A stretch of DNA of 32,550 nucleotides from Micavibrio sp. TMED27. GTDB taxonomy: Bacteria > Pseudomonadota > Alphaproteobacteria > Micavibrionales > Micavibrionaceae. Positions 9,022 to 17,124 of the stretch are shown here, in pieces. The translations under genes were made by a program, and so were the position numbers. Below the pieces are notes generated by a model. That model saw nothing but the letters and a program-made list of their open reading frames with translations. It was not told the origin of the DNA and ran no database searches. The stretch spans positions 1 through 32,550 of the forward strand of contig NHCG01000006.1 of NCBI GenBank assembly GCA_002167715.1. Reading direction: 5' to 3'. Positions within the stretch are counted from its first letter, which is position 1. Each line of letters begins with the position of its first letter.

Positions 9022-10361
9022 GACGCCATTTCCTCCTCAATTTTATCCAAACGGCGATCAACCGTATTTCTATTCTTCCATGCCTCAATATCCAGCTGGC
9101 CTGTAACAGCTTCGGTAATAAGGGAAGATTTCATTTCTATTAGTTTATCAATTGATCGATTTTCTTTTTCTATGATTTCGTCAATTATGGATGTTTTATT
9201 ATCTAAAAATTCAGCCAACTCTTTTTGTTCATTTAAAGGGGGCAACAGTACAGGTACATTTTTCAATAAATTTTGCCCCAAAGAAACGCGGGTAACCAAA
9301 TTCATTTCTTTAACAAAAAATAATCTAGGAATATCACTTCTAAAGTAATACTTTGAATACTCTGGATACAGAATGTTTTTATCTGGTCTGAACCTTATTA
9401 AAAAACCAGAAAATGTTGCTTTCTCAATAGTTTCTGTACATACAGATGAAATGCCTATTTCTTCCGCTGTTTCCGATGTACGAGTGAAAAATACATCTCC
9501 TCTTTTTACAGAAAATCTTCTCTGGTCATCCTCAGAAGACATTGCTAAACCATCAAGACTTCTCGGTAATAATGGATTTTTATATACGTCTCCATAACCT
9601 ATAAATGGATAACCAGAGCCAAAATATTCAGCACCTTGGCTAATACCATTTTGTAGCGTTCCTATGTGGCGCAACCTTTTTAATTTCCAATGTTTTGGGA
9701 ACTTATTTAGCCAAAACAAATCAGGTGTTTTCATTTCGGCCTCTGAAATACCCTCTCGTATAGTTCTGTCAATTATGTGCGATCTTTTTTCTTCAATCGC
9801 GTTAATCAATTTATTCTTTTTTTCAATAAGCTGATCAATTCGAGATGTTTCTATATCTAAAAAATTTGATATTTCCTCTTGTTTTTCTATATCTGGATAA
9901 ATAAGAGGTATATGTTCAAACTGCTGCTTATTAAAAGAATACCGCATACCAAAGCTAAGTTTCTCAAAATAATTAAATCCATACTTCAAACCATAAAAAT
10001 AATATTCAAGATATTTAGGCAGTAAAGTACCTTGAATATCAAAAACTATGTATAGGTTACTAATGCAACCGTCATACTCGCTCACACCACATAAAATTGG
10101 GGTGGCATCAAAGTCTCGTGGAGTAAAAACGAATTGACCTTTTGATACAATTTGGTGGCCAATATAGCTTTCAGTGGATTTACCGAAAGATAAATCAGTT
10201 TTAACTTTGATCCCTTTTTTTGTTAAGCTCAGGACCGTTGGGTTTTCATCTTTATTTTTATTTGCTTGATATCTTTTCACCGCCGCTTTCATTCGAGCAT
10301 GTGTCCATCCAAAAGGAATAGGTGACAATTCAGCTCTATGGTTATCTACAACACGCATCAT
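9018..10361 (-). CDS. hsdS: Type I restriction-modification specificity subunit
   Basis: A 447-residue HsdS with two target recognition domains. TRD1 is about residues 1-150. A central conserved helix follows (QEEISNFLDIETSRIDQLIE, about 152-171). TRD2 is about 205-370, and a second spacer helix (NEQKELAEFLDNKTSIIDEI) follows it. The two helices are near copies, as expected for a full bipartite specificity subunit. The start ATGATG overlaps the hsdM stop by 4 nt. The TRD-coding DNA is visibly richer in A/T than hsdM and hsdR, a common sign of exchanged TRDs. The recognised sequence cannot be predicted from this alone. Confidence 0.96.
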   Translation of the reverse strand: MMRVVDNHRAELSPIPFGWTHARMKAAVKRYQANKNKDENPTVLSLTKKGIKVKTDLSFGKSTESYIGHQIVSKGQFVFTPRDFDATPILCGVSEYDGCISNLYIVFDIQGTLLPKYLEYYFYGLKYGFNYFEKLSFGMRYSFNKQQFEHIPLIYPDIEKQEEISNFLDIETSRIDQLIEKKNKLINAIEEKRSHIIDRTIREGISEAEMKTPDLFWLNKFPKHWKLKRLRHIGTLQNGISQGAEYFGSGYPFIGYGDVYKNPLLPRSLDGLAMSSEDDQRRFSVKRGDVFFTRTSETAEEIGISSVCTETIEKATFSGFLIRFRPDKNILYPEYSKYYFRSDIPRLFFVKEMNLVTRVSLGQNLLKNVPVLLPPLNEQKELAEFLDNKTSIIDEIIEKENRSIDKLIEMKSSLITEAVTGQLDIEAWKNRNTVDRRLDKIEEEMAS

Positions 10362-12379
10362 GCGGCAACTCCCTTAAGTAAACTGGCAATTTCTGCTTCA
10401 AGCGTTTTAAGTTCGTCGTCAATTTCGGCGACAGGGCGTGGTGGCACATACTGATAGAAATAACGGTTAAAATTGATCTCATACCCGACACGACCGACTT
10501 CACCGTCAGTTGGGTCAGTGTGGCTTTCATCTACCCATGCATCTGGCACAAATGGCTCAACTTCGCGTGCGATATAATCTTTCCAATCTTCTTTAAGTGG
10601 CACAAGCTCGTGGTCGCGCAGATCGCTATCGGCTTCTATTGTGCCATTACTCTTTTTACAAACCTCCGCTGTTTCATCCTTTTCAGATAGTGCAGAAAGG
10701 ATTGCTTTTTTAAGAGGCGCTGGAATAGTGAAGTCAAGTGAGCTGAGCGCTTTCTTCAAGGCTTTCTCAAAAACATCACGGTTTTTAAATAGGTCCGTTG
10801 GCACATCCGTAGAAAGTGCCTCAAGCAGAGCGGTTTGTTCTTCATCTGATAGCCTTATAAAGGCTTTTTCTGCTTTCAAAAGCTCTAGGCGTTCAGCATT
10901 AAATTGGAAGTTCAGCTTTAGCGGACGCTCGACTCGTACTTCACGATACGCAAAGTCAGCAACATCAAAAATCTTTGAATACTCACCCCAGCCAGAATTA
11001 CCATTCAGCATTTGGCTATACATCTTCACAATTTCATTACGAGCGTCATCAGAGATTTCCCGGCGCTTGCTTCCTAAACTCTTTCTCATAGAATTCCAAA
11101 AGCGTTCACCGCTGGCATCAATCAATTGTACTTTGCCAAGGCGCGGGTCTTGCTTACGGTTTGTTAGCATCCATACGTATGTCTGAATTCCCGTGTTGTA
11201 GAACAAGTCGGTTGGTAGCGCGATTATGGCCTCAACCCAATCATTCTCCAGCATCCAACGGCGTATTTCACTCTCGCCAGAATTTGCGCCACCGGTAAAG
11301 AGCGGTGAGCCGTTCATAACAATACCAATACGAGAGCCAGCCTCATCATCACGCATTTTGGCAATCATGTGCTGTAAGAATAGTAACTGTCCATCTGATA
11401 CGCGTGGTAGGCCTGCACCAAAACGTCCGTTTGCGCCCATTTCTTTTGCCTCATCAATGATGGGGTCTTTGTACTTCTTCCAATCAACACCATATGGTGG
11501 GTTTGAAAGCATGTAATGAAATTTCTTATCTTTGTGCGCATCCTCCGTCAGCGTGTTGCCATAGGCAATCTGCTCAGGGTTATGGCCTGTCACCAGCATG
11601 TCTGATTTACAAATACCAAATGACTCACCGTTTAACTCTTGCCCATAAAGCTCAACACGAATTTTCTCATTATGTGCAATCATCGCTTCCTCTGTAAGGG
11701 CAAGCATACCGCCTGTACCGCATGCAGGGTCGTAAACTGTGCGAATAATTCCTGTGCCTGATAGGGCTTCAACATCATTGATCAGCAATAGATCCACAAT
11801 TAAGCGGATAACCTCACGTGGGGTGAAATGTTCCCCAGCTGTTTCATTAGAGATTTCAGAGAACTTGCGGATTAAGTCTTCGAAAAGATAGCCCATCTCA
11901 ATATTTGAAACTTTGTCTGGGTGTAAATCGATTTGAGCGAATTTTTCAAAGACCTGCCATAGTATGCCGCCATCTTTAAGGCGCTTTAGTTGGTCGGTGA
12001 AAAGGAATTTATCAAGGAAAATGTCGCGGATGCTGGTGTTAAAGTTTGTGATGTAATCCAGTAGGTTTTTATGAACATCGCCTGCATCCTGACTACGGAT
12101 TTTTTGGAAGGTGAGCTTACTCACGTTATAAAGCTTTAATCCGTTACCAACGGCGCTAAAAAGCATCATATCCTTAGTATGGTCATCCACGCCTTCTGGG
12201 AGGGCGTCATAAGCGCTGATCACTGCATCTTTTGATGATTCAAGGATACAATCCAAGCGTCTTAATACAACAAAGGGCAGAACCACTTTGCCATATTCGG
12301 ATTGCTTAAAATCTCCGCGCAAAATCTCTGCAATTGACCATGCGAGGGAGCTAAGGCTTTGTACTTTTGCTGTTGTCAT
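10358..12379 (-). CDS. hsdM: Type I DNA methyltransferase (N6-adenine) subunit
   Basis: A 673-residue M subunit. The N-terminal helical domain (SSLAWSIAEILRG) is followed by the SAM-binding motif DPACGTGGML at about 217-226 and the catalytic NPPY at 293-296, which identify an N6-adenine gamma-class methyltransferase. The C-terminus after about residue 560 is a helical extension ending RPVAEIDDELKTLEAEIASL, likely to contact HsdS. It methylates the host copy of the hsdS-defined site and also forms part of the restriction complex. Its ATG shares the final A of the TAA stop of the upstream HTH gene (TAATG). Confidence 0.97.
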   Translation of the reverse strand: MTTAKVQSLSSLAWSIAEILRGDFKQSEYGKVVLPFVVLRRLDCILESSKDAVISAYDALPEGVDDHTKDMMLFSAVGNGLKLYNVSKLTFQKIRSQDAGDVHKNLLDYITNFNTSIRDIFLDKFLFTDQLKRLKDGGILWQVFEKFAQIDLHPDKVSNIEMGYLFEDLIRKFSEISNETAGEHFTPREVIRLIVDLLLINDVEALSGTGIIRTVYDPACGTGGMLALTEEAMIAHNEKIRVELYGQELNGESFGICKSDMLVTGHNPEQIAYGNTLTEDAHKDKKFHYMLSNPPYGVDWKKYKDPIIDEAKEMGANGRFGAGLPRVSDGQLLFLQHMIAKMRDDEAGSRIGIVMNGSPLFTGGANSGESEIRRWMLENDWVEAIIALPTDLFYNTGIQTYVWMLTNRKQDPRLGKVQLIDASGERFWNSMRKSLGSKRREISDDARNEIVKMYSQMLNGNSGWGEYSKIFDVADFAYREVRVERPLKLNFQFNAERLELLKAEKAFIRLSDEEQTALLEALSTDVPTDLFKNRDVFEKALKKALSSLDFTIPAPLKKAILSALSEKDETAEVCKKSNGTIEADSDLRDHELVPLKEDWKDYIAREVEPFVPDAWVDESHTDPTDGEVGRVGYEINFNRYFYQYVPPRPVAEIDDELKTLEAEIASLLKGVAA

Positions 12380-12579
12380 TATTTCTTTCCTTGCTCTGTT
12401 GTATTACCTTCGGATTGGCGTTTTATCCACGCATCAATTTCTTCTTTTTTAAAACGCCATGCGCTGCCAACTTTAAAGCCCGGAACTTTGCCCTCAGAAG
12501 CAAAGCGATAGGCCGTCTTCTCCGCAATTTTCAGATAATCAGCAAGCTCTTTTACTGTCATGATATCGTCATTAGGCAT
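12379..12579 (-). CDS. Small winged-HTH (excisionase/MerR-like) DNA-binding protein leading the hsd operon
   Basis: A 66-residue protein starting MPNDDIMTVKELADYLK. The pattern ADYLKIAEKTAYRFASEGKV followed by GSAWRFKKEEIDAWI is the HTH_17/excisionase-type winged helix seen in small DNA-binding proteins. The ATG at 12579 is chosen over an in-frame upstream ATG at 12639 because AAAGGA lies about nine bases before it and because the upstream start would sit on a good promoter. It is translationally coupled (TAATG) to hsdM. A role as a transcriptional controller of the R-M operon is an inference from position. It could instead be a remnant excisionase of the island that brought the operon. Confidence 0.8.
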   Translation of the reverse strand: MPNDDIMTVKELADYLKIAEKTAYRFASEGKVPGFKVGSAWRFKKEEIDAWIKRQSEGNTTEQGKK

Positions 12580-12610
12580 AGTTTCATGTCCTTTAAAGTT
12601 ATGTTGATTG

Positions 12611-12639
12611 AAAATAGTTGAAAAAAAGAGAATTTGCAA
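12611..12639 (-). promoter_or_regulatory. Candidate sigma-70 promoter of the HTH-hsdMSR operon
   Basis: Read on the minus strand, TTGCAA (12639-12634), a 17-base spacer and TATTTT (12616-12611) make a reasonable -35/-10 pair. The distance to the chosen start at 12579 is about 30 nt. It overlaps the alternative upstream ATG, which supports the shorter protein. Confidence 0.45.
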
Positions 12640-12724
12640 GTAGGCTTCAAATTAGACAAAATAATTTTACCTAAAGTCTTTTAATCTCTTTCGGGCTTAA
12701 TTTCCCGCTGCTTTCAGCGTTTTT

Positions 12725-12830
12725 CATTGCGAGCGTAGCGAAGCAATCTAGGGCCAGTAAATACCGCTCTGGATTGCTTCAGCGCAAGGGCGATTCGCAA
12801 TGACGTTGATACCCCGTAGCTTGCTGCGGG
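12725..12830. repeat. MITE-like palindromic repeat with attached hairpin
   Basis: An imperfect inverted repeat runs from CATTGCGAGCGTAGCGAAGC (12725-12744) to a right arm at 12772-12802 starting GATTGCTTC and ending TTCGCAATG. A second hairpin follows, CCCGTAGC (12813-12820) against GCTGCGGG (12823-12830). Sequences of this CATTGCGAG...CGCAATG type are known to me as short dispersed intergenic repeats in several low-GC proteobacteria. It fills most of the gap between the hsd promoter and the UDG gene and may also act as a terminator or insulator. Confidence 0.6.
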
Positions 12831-12879
12831 ATTCTTCATTATACCTTAAAAAATAATTAGCCTTTAAGTGATCTAAATA

Positions 12880-13464
12880 TTATAGGCTTTTTATTATAGC
12901 GTTTCGTAATGTTGGTAAAACGTCATCTTCAAACCATTCGTTCTTTTTGAGCCAGATATTATTACGTGGGCTTGGATGTGGCAGTGGTAAGTTATCTGGC
13001 CAGTATTCTCGCCACGCTTTTACGGTTTCAGTAAGATTTTTTTTCTTTTGACCTTTGAGGTGCCAATCAAGAGCGTATTGTCCGATGACGAGCGTCAATT
13101 GAATATTCGGCATCAAATTTAAAAGTTGTTTACGCCACTTTTCGGCGCATTCTTTACGGGGAGGTAAATCACCGGATTTTCCTGTGCCAGGGTAACAAAA
13201 CCCCATTGGTAAAATTGCTATTTTTTTGGGGTTATAAAATGTTTCTTTATCAATACCCATCCAATCGCGTAGACGATCACCGCTAGGATCATCAAAAGGT
13301 ATGCCCGTCGCGTGGACTTTACTGCCTGGTGCTTGTCCTGCGATGAGAATTTTAGCTTTAGGGTGTATCTGAAATACTGGTCTTGGTCCTAAAGGAAGAT
13401 GAGGGGTACATAACGTGCACCCCTTCACCTCATTACTTATTTTATTATATGAGTTAGTAACCAT
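12880..13464 (-). CDS. Uracil-DNA glycosylase superfamily protein
   Basis: A 194-residue protein starting MVTNSYNKISNEV. The ATG shares its A with the TAA stop of the upstream MAPEG gene. Longer in-frame extensions would run back through that gene and are rejected. The N-terminal CTLCTPHLPLGPRPVFQ resembles the CxxC-containing start of family 4/5-like UDGs. The first catalytic loop is GQAPGSKVHATGIPFDDPSG, the middle GFCYPGTGKSGDLPPRKEC, and the C-terminal catalytic loop LPHPSPRNN (the HPSxRN motif). The loops support removal of uracil or a related base from DNA. The exact subclass and substrate are not clear, and a full four-Cys FeS set is not evident. Confidence 0.85.
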   Translation of the reverse strand: MVTNSYNKISNEVKGCTLCTPHLPLGPRPVFQIHPKAKILIAGQAPGSKVHATGIPFDDPSGDRLRDWMGIDKETFYNPKKIAILPMGFCYPGTGKSGDLPPRKECAEKWRKQLLNLMPNIQLTLVIGQYALDWHLKGQKKKNLTETVKAWREYWPDNLPLPHPSPRNNIWLKKNEWFEDDVLPTLRNAIIKSL

Positions 13465-13883
13465 TACAGTAAGGTTGTAGCCCCAATCATCAGAATTGCC
13501 AACCATGAAACCAGGTAAACAGGTGTTCTTAAGTAGGGTATACCTAGAATAAAGACAATGGGGTGCGCAAGACGGGCAAGAAAGAATATTTGAGCCCACA
13601 TTCCAACAGTTGCACCAGCTTCGACGTTACCTTGCAGTATGAATACAGCCGCTATAACAACAGCAATAAACGCTGGCATTGTTTCAACCATATTTAAGTG
13701 AGCACGTTGTGCGCGTTGCATCCAGACGGGCGGTTCAGGTTGTTCAGCTGGATAGTTATTATTTGGGTAGTTGCTTAAGAAAGCTGGTAAGCCCCAAAGA
13801 AAAAGACGACCTAAAATATAAGGTGTCCATAGTAAAATAGTTAAAACGCCACTTAAGGCTAAGTAGTAAATTGCAGTTTCCAT
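13464..13883 (-). CDS. MAPEG family membrane protein
   Basis: A 139-residue integral membrane protein with four hydrophobic segments (about 5-30, 65-85, 90-112 and 118-138). The motif RAQRAHLNMVETMPAF between helices 1 and 2 is the hallmark of the MAPEG superfamily (membrane-associated proteins in eicosanoid and glutathione metabolism). Bacterial members are thought to have glutathione-dependent transferase or peroxidase activity, but the substrate is unknown. It is the first gene of a two-gene unit with the UDG-like protein (TAATG overlap). Confidence 0.88.
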   Translation of the reverse strand: METAIYYLALSGVLTILLWTPYILGRLFLWGLPAFLSNYPNNNYPAEQPEPPVWMQRAQRAHLNMVETMPAFIAVVIAAVFILQGNVEAGATVGMWAQIFFLARLAHPIVFILGIPYLRTPVYLVSWLAILMIGATTLL

Positions 13884-13921
13884 TGTTTGGTCCCCTTTGT
13901 TTGTTGTGTTTAAAAATTAAA

Positions 13922-13953
13922 AGAAAACCCGCAAGGAAGGTTGCGGGTTTTCT
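13922..13953 (-). terminator. Intrinsic terminator of the YHS gene
   Basis: A perfect 13-bp stem, AGAAAACCCGCAA against TTGCGGGTTTTCT, with a six-base loop. On the minus strand it is followed by a T-rich run. It lies 12 nt after the stop of the YHS-domain gene and is close to bidirectional because the stem itself carries A/T ends. Confidence 0.9.
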
Positions 13954-13964
13954 AAGATAGTTAA

Positions 13965-14411
13965 TTAAAGCTCAGATGGAGCCTTATCTTTGATTTCTGG
14001 CCAGTTCGCATTAGCTTTTGAAATGTTTCCAGAAATATCTTTAGACCAAATGCCTTTGATTTTATTATCAAGGTTCAGGTAAAGCTTTCCGTTCACAACC
14101 TCATAAACATTGGGGTCAGCAATGAATTTTTTACCAACAGCTGTTCCATAGGCGCAGTAACCACCATAAGCAGGAAGGTATTTGCTGGGGTTCTTTTCAA
14201 AGGTTTTTTTATTTTCTTTGCTTGTGAACAGGTAATTGACGCCGTCATGTGTAACAACATGGTTGCCGTTTCCAGGCAAAGGTTTAGCGTCAGTTTGGTA
14301 TGATACAAGATCATAACCTTGTACACCAACTGTGCTATGAGCAACCTCAGCTTGCGCCAATGTTGGGATCATTAATGCAAGTGCAAAAAATGAGAGTAGT
14401 AGTTTTTTCAT
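13965..14411 (-). CDS. Secreted YHS domain protein
   Basis: A 148-residue protein with a clear Sec signal peptide (MKKLLLSFFALALMIPTLAQA, cleavage after about residue 21). The mature part begins with GVQGYDLVSYQTDAKPLPGN and includes HDGVNYLFTSKENKKTFEKN and PAYGGYCAYG. These form the YHS-type fold often annotated as a periplasmic metal-associated domain. The single Cys in GGYCAYG is typical of the family. The function is unproven and probably linked to metal or redox sensing. Preceded by AAGGAG and followed by a strong terminator. The AhpD-like gene 32 nt upstream may be cotranscribed. Confidence 0.87.
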   Translation of the reverse strand: MKKLLLSFFALALMIPTLAQAEVAHSTVGVQGYDLVSYQTDAKPLPGNGNHVVTHDGVNYLFTSKENKKTFEKNPSKYLPAYGGYCAYGTAVGKKFIADPNVYEVVNGKLYLNLDNKIKGIWSKDISGNISKANANWPEIKDKAPSEL

Positions 14412-14443
14412 CGTTTTCTCCTTTCTGATGAGTTGGGTTAAGT

Positions 14444-14998
14444 TTACGCAGCTTTGCGTGTTTCTTGCGTGCTTACCGCAGGAAAGTCATTTTCCGTTTG
14501 GAATGCTTCATTAAAGTAATTGGTAAATGTGTTCAAAGCAACGTGCGTCAAAATTTCAATAATTTCCTCATCGTTAAATCCGGCTTTACGGACTGTTTGC
14601 ACGTCATTTTCAGTCACACGACCGCGGTTTTCAATAAGCTGGCTTGCAAATATAAGTGCCGCATTATCTTTGGCGTCGATGGATTGACCTTTAAGATTAG
14701 AGGCTAGTTCATCTGCTTCAATTCCTGCTTTGTCACCCAAGAATGTGTGAGCAGAGGCGCAGTAATCACAGCCATTTTGGCCTGCTGTCACAAGAGCGAT
14801 CTTCTCACGTAGTTGTGGATTTAAAGCTCCGCCGCTTAAAGCACCATTGAGGCCAAGAAGACCTTCGAGAGCTGCTGGGGCATTAGCCATTGTTGTGAAG
14901 ATGTTTGGTGTTGCGCCCATAGCTTGCTTTACAGCGTCTAAAAGGTCTTTGGCTTTGCCCTCTGCTTGAGAGGGATCAACGGGGGTTAATCGTGACAT
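14444..14998 (-). CDS. Carboxymuconolactone decarboxylase / AhpD-like peroxidase family protein
   Basis: A 184-residue protein with the AhpD-like active site GCDYCASAHTFLG (Cys77, Cys80, His84), embedded in an all-helical CMD fold with a repeated helical pattern towards VALNTFTNYFNEAF. The CxxC-x3-H arrangement supports alkylhydroperoxidase or disulfide-reductase activity rather than true carboxymuconolactone decarboxylation. It starts with an AGGAG-type site and is divergently transcribed from the TetR gene, a common arrangement where the regulator controls the enzyme. No signal peptide. Confidence 0.9.
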   Translation of the reverse strand: MSRLTPVDPSQAEGKAKDLLDAVKQAMGATPNIFTTMANAPAALEGLLGLNGALSGGALNPQLREKIALVTAGQNGCDYCASAHTFLGDKAGIEADELASNLKGQSIDAKDNAALIFASQLIENRGRVTENDVQTVRKAGFNDEEIIEILTHVALNTFTNYFNEAFQTENDFPAVSTQETRKAA

Positions 14999-15044
14999 AT
15001 TTTTCTCCTTGTATTTGGTTGTAGCTTAATATTAAAACATAAAG

Positions 15045-15058
15045 AAACAGATTTGTTT
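15045..15058. promoter_or_regulatory. Candidate TetR operator in the divergent intergenic region
   Basis: AAACA-GATT-TGTTT (15045-15058) is an inverted repeat 47 nt upstream of the AhpD-like start. The motif TTGTTTAC recurs at about 15134. A GAAACAAAAC stretch near 15221 lies close to the tetR side. The site is short and the region is A/T-rich, so this is a weak call. Confidence 0.3.
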
Positions 15059-15188
15059 ACCTTATTTAGCTGATATTTAACGTTTTTGATTTTAAAGTCA
15101 AGAACTAAAAACGAAAAACTAAAAGGTGACTTCTTGTTTACTTATTGGTATATTTATAAAAAATAGGTTTTCTTGCATAATAAAAATT

Positions 15189-15217
15189 TTGAAATACTAT
15201 GATTTTTACTATGTATA
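15189..15217 (+). promoter_or_regulatory. Candidate tetR promoter
   Basis: TTGAAA (15189-15194), a 17-base spacer and TGTATA (15212-15217) lie 35 nt before the TetR start codon. The rest of the 253-nt divergent region is A/T-rich with no coding potential that I can support. Confidence 0.4.
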
Positions 15218-15251
15218 AAAGAAACAAAACAGTATATTTATTAAGTGTGAC

Positions 15252-15818
15252 ATGCCTAGACCAAGCAGAAGAGATCATCTAATAGAGACAGCCATCACAT
15301 TGTTTTGTGAGCATGGCTATCACGCTACAGGAATAGACAGGTTGCTTGCAACCGCAGGTGTTTCGAAGAAAACTATGTACCAACATTTTAGATCAAAAGA
15401 AGAATTGATCTACGCCGCACTTCAACAATATGACAGTGTCTTTAGAAATAATTTTATGAAAGCGGTCGAAGATATCGGGAAAACGCCTGAGGAAAAACTT
15501 TTAGCTATCTTTGATGTAGCTGAAACGTGGTTTAATGGTAATAAATTTTTTGGCTGTATGTTCATCAATGCTATTGGTGAATATTCAGAACAAGAATCAC
15601 CAATTCGTGATATCAGTAAGCAGTTTAAAAAACTAATGTGGGGATATGTTAATGGACTGGCAAAAGATGCCTGCGTGAAAAATCATAAAGCGCTCGCGGA
15701 TGAGCTTTGCCTTTTACTGGAAGGGTCAATTGTTACGGCGCAGGTTTCACAAAACCCCCAAGCGGCTTTCATTGCAAAGAAAATGGCACAAAGAGCTGTG
15801 CAAGAAGCGCTTGCTTAA
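15252..15818 (+). CDS. TetR/AcrR family transcriptional regulator
   Basis: A 188-residue one-component repressor. The N-terminal DNA-binding domain is complete: HLIETAITLFCEHGYHATGI, then LLATAGVSKKTMYQHFRSKE with the family's recognition helix. The C-terminal all-helical ligand domain includes WFNGNKFFGCMFINAIGEY. Its likely target is the divergent AhpD-like gene and itself, and the inducer is unknown. The ribosome binding site is weak. The 3' end overlaps the convergent NTF2-like gene by 4 nt. Confidence 0.92.
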   Translation: MPRPSRRDHLIETAITLFCEHGYHATGIDRLLATAGVSKKTMYQHFRSKEELIYAALQQYDSVFRNNFMKAVEDIGKTPEEKLLAIFDVAETWFNGNKFFGCMFINAIGEYSEQESPIRDISKQFKKLMWGYVNGLAKDACVKNHKALADELCLLLEGSIVTAQVSQNPQAAFIAKKMAQRAVQEALA

Positions 15819-16252
15819 AAATCAGGAAAATTCTTTGCGGACACCGTTTCCGGCAATAATGTTTCGTGCACATGAAACCATCGAAACGGATTACCCTGAG
15901 TCAACAAAGCCGTAGTAATGCGTCCATTTTTTGTGCCAATAATATTCGCTTTTCCGCGCTGCCATTCAACGTAGGAAATTAACATCTTATCGCCAATCTC
16001 ATGCAATATTTCAACGTCGGTAATCAAAATTTTGAAATCAGAATTACTTCCATAAGCTTGACGGAACCCCAATATCAGTTGGTCTTTATAGGTTGAGATT
16101 CCATCAGGCGATATAAAGCGCAAGGCATCATCAAAGCGCGGGATGAGCTGCGTTTCAATGTCATCTACGCTTGCTGTGCCATTAAACCAATCGACAAAGA
16201 AACCATGGATGTCTTCGACCTCACGACGGATATCGTTTAATAATGCACTCAT
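15815..16252 (-). CDS. NTF2/SnoaL-fold protein (DUF4440-like)
   Basis: A 145-residue protein with the cone-shaped alpha+beta NTF2-like pattern. An N-terminal helix (DIRREVEDIHGFFVDWFNG) is followed by alternating strands (DFKILITDVEILHEIGDKML) and FRWFHVHETLL at the C-terminus. Such folds serve as small-molecule binding or enzyme pockets; no family-specific catalytic set is recognisable. It is the last gene of the MarR-hydrolase operon, 9 nt after its upstream neighbour, and convergently overlaps tetR. Confidence 0.7.
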   Translation of the reverse strand: MSALLNDIRREVEDIHGFFVDWFNGTASVDDIETQLIPRFDDALRFISPDGISTYKDQLILGFRQAYGSNSDFKILITDVEILHEIGDKMLISYVEWQRGKANIIGTKNGRITTALLTQGNPFRWFHVHETLLPETVSAKNFPDF

Positions 16253-16261
16253 AATGGCCTC

Positions 16262-16657
16262 TTAATCCTGCATTCCTGGTAAACCAAGTGGACAATCAAT
16301 GAAGTAGCCCCAGCCACCATTATCGAGTTTTTTAACAACTTCAGTGGAATTGCCTTGCGCCACAACATTGCCCTCATCATCTTCGATACGCCAATCGGCT
16401 TGTAGTACGCCCGTATCGCCAACAATCATTTCATGCGTGACCGTGCTTATCAGATTGGGTTTGCTCTCCATAAACGGTTCAAACGCTTTGCGTGCACCTT
16501 CAAGTCCGCGCGCGGGCGGCTGATCAGGTGGAAAGCATATGACGCAATCAGGATGAAAAAATGTCACAATCGCATCAAGGTTCCCTTCTTTAAGATAATG
16601 GCCGATCGTGTTGGCAATATCGCGTGGGCGTTCAGCTTTTTTATATGGTGTAGTCAT
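16262..16657 (-). CDS. NTF2/SnoaL-fold protein (YybH/DUF4440-like)
   Basis: A 131-residue protein with the classical SnoaL-like opening HYLKEGNLDAIVTFFHPDCV and the terminal strand GGWGYFIDCPLGLPG. It belongs to the NTF2-like superfamily with a single central pocket. It is the second of three consecutive members, 27 nt after its upstream neighbour. The three are only distantly alike, so a recent tandem duplication is unlikely. The substrate is unknown. Confidence 0.78.
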   Translation of the reverse strand: MTTPYKKAERPRDIANTIGHYLKEGNLDAIVTFFHPDCVICFPPDQPPARGLEGARKAFEPFMESKPNLISTVTHEMIVGDTGVLQADWRIEDDEGNVVAQGNSTEVVKKLDNGGWGYFIDCPLGLPGMQD

Positions 16658-16684
16658 TGTTTTTTCCTTATATAAATAATGTAA

Positions 16685-17080
16685 TTAGTCGTTGGCAGGA
16701 ACATCGTTATTATCGACATCAAGTGCCATCTTCCATTCACCATTCTCATCGAGACGATAACCAAGCACCAAACGCCCTTTGCCGTTGCGCTTGTCTCCGG
16801 TTTTCTTATCCGTCATCTCAACGTTGAAATGTGTAACCATAACCGCGAAGTCACCAAAGATTTGCGTATCTTCAATTTCAACGGTTGATTTAAAATGTGC
16901 TGCGGCAATGCGTGGTTCATATTTATCACGAATGGCCTGAATACCCACGCTCATCGGTTGCTTTTCATTGCATGTAATGACATTGGGATCACAAGTGGCG
17001 ACCAGCCTTTCAATATCTCCTGCATCAAGGCTGTCATTCCATTCATTGACAGTTGCGTGTAGTTTTTCTAGTGTGCTCAT
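16685..17080 (-). CDS. NTF2/SnoaL-fold protein (DUF4440-like)
   Basis: A 131-residue protein: N-terminal helix VNEWNDSLDAGDIERLVATC, then PNVITCNEKQPMSVG, and strands IFGDFAVMVTHFNVEM and GRLVLGYRLDENGEWKMALD. This is a typical DUF4440/SnoaL-like arrangement. It lies 44 nt downstream of the alpha/beta hydrolase on the same strand and is probably cotranscribed. The pocket could bind the hydrolase substrate or product; this is inference from operon context. Confidence 0.78.
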   Translation of the reverse strand: MSTLEKLHATVNEWNDSLDAGDIERLVATCDPNVITCNEKQPMSVGIQAIRDKYEPRIAAAHFKSTVEIEDTQIFGDFAVMVTHFNVEMTDKKTGDKRNGKGRLVLGYRLDENGEWKMALDVDNNDVPAND

Positions 17081-17124
17081 TGTATTTTTCCTTATTTAGG
17101 TTGGTTGTAAATAGTTTGTTTAGC

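Noticed and set aside
13465-13599. N-terminal extension of the UDG-like protein
   Set aside because: It runs through the MAPEG gene in another frame; the TAATG junction gives a coupled start.
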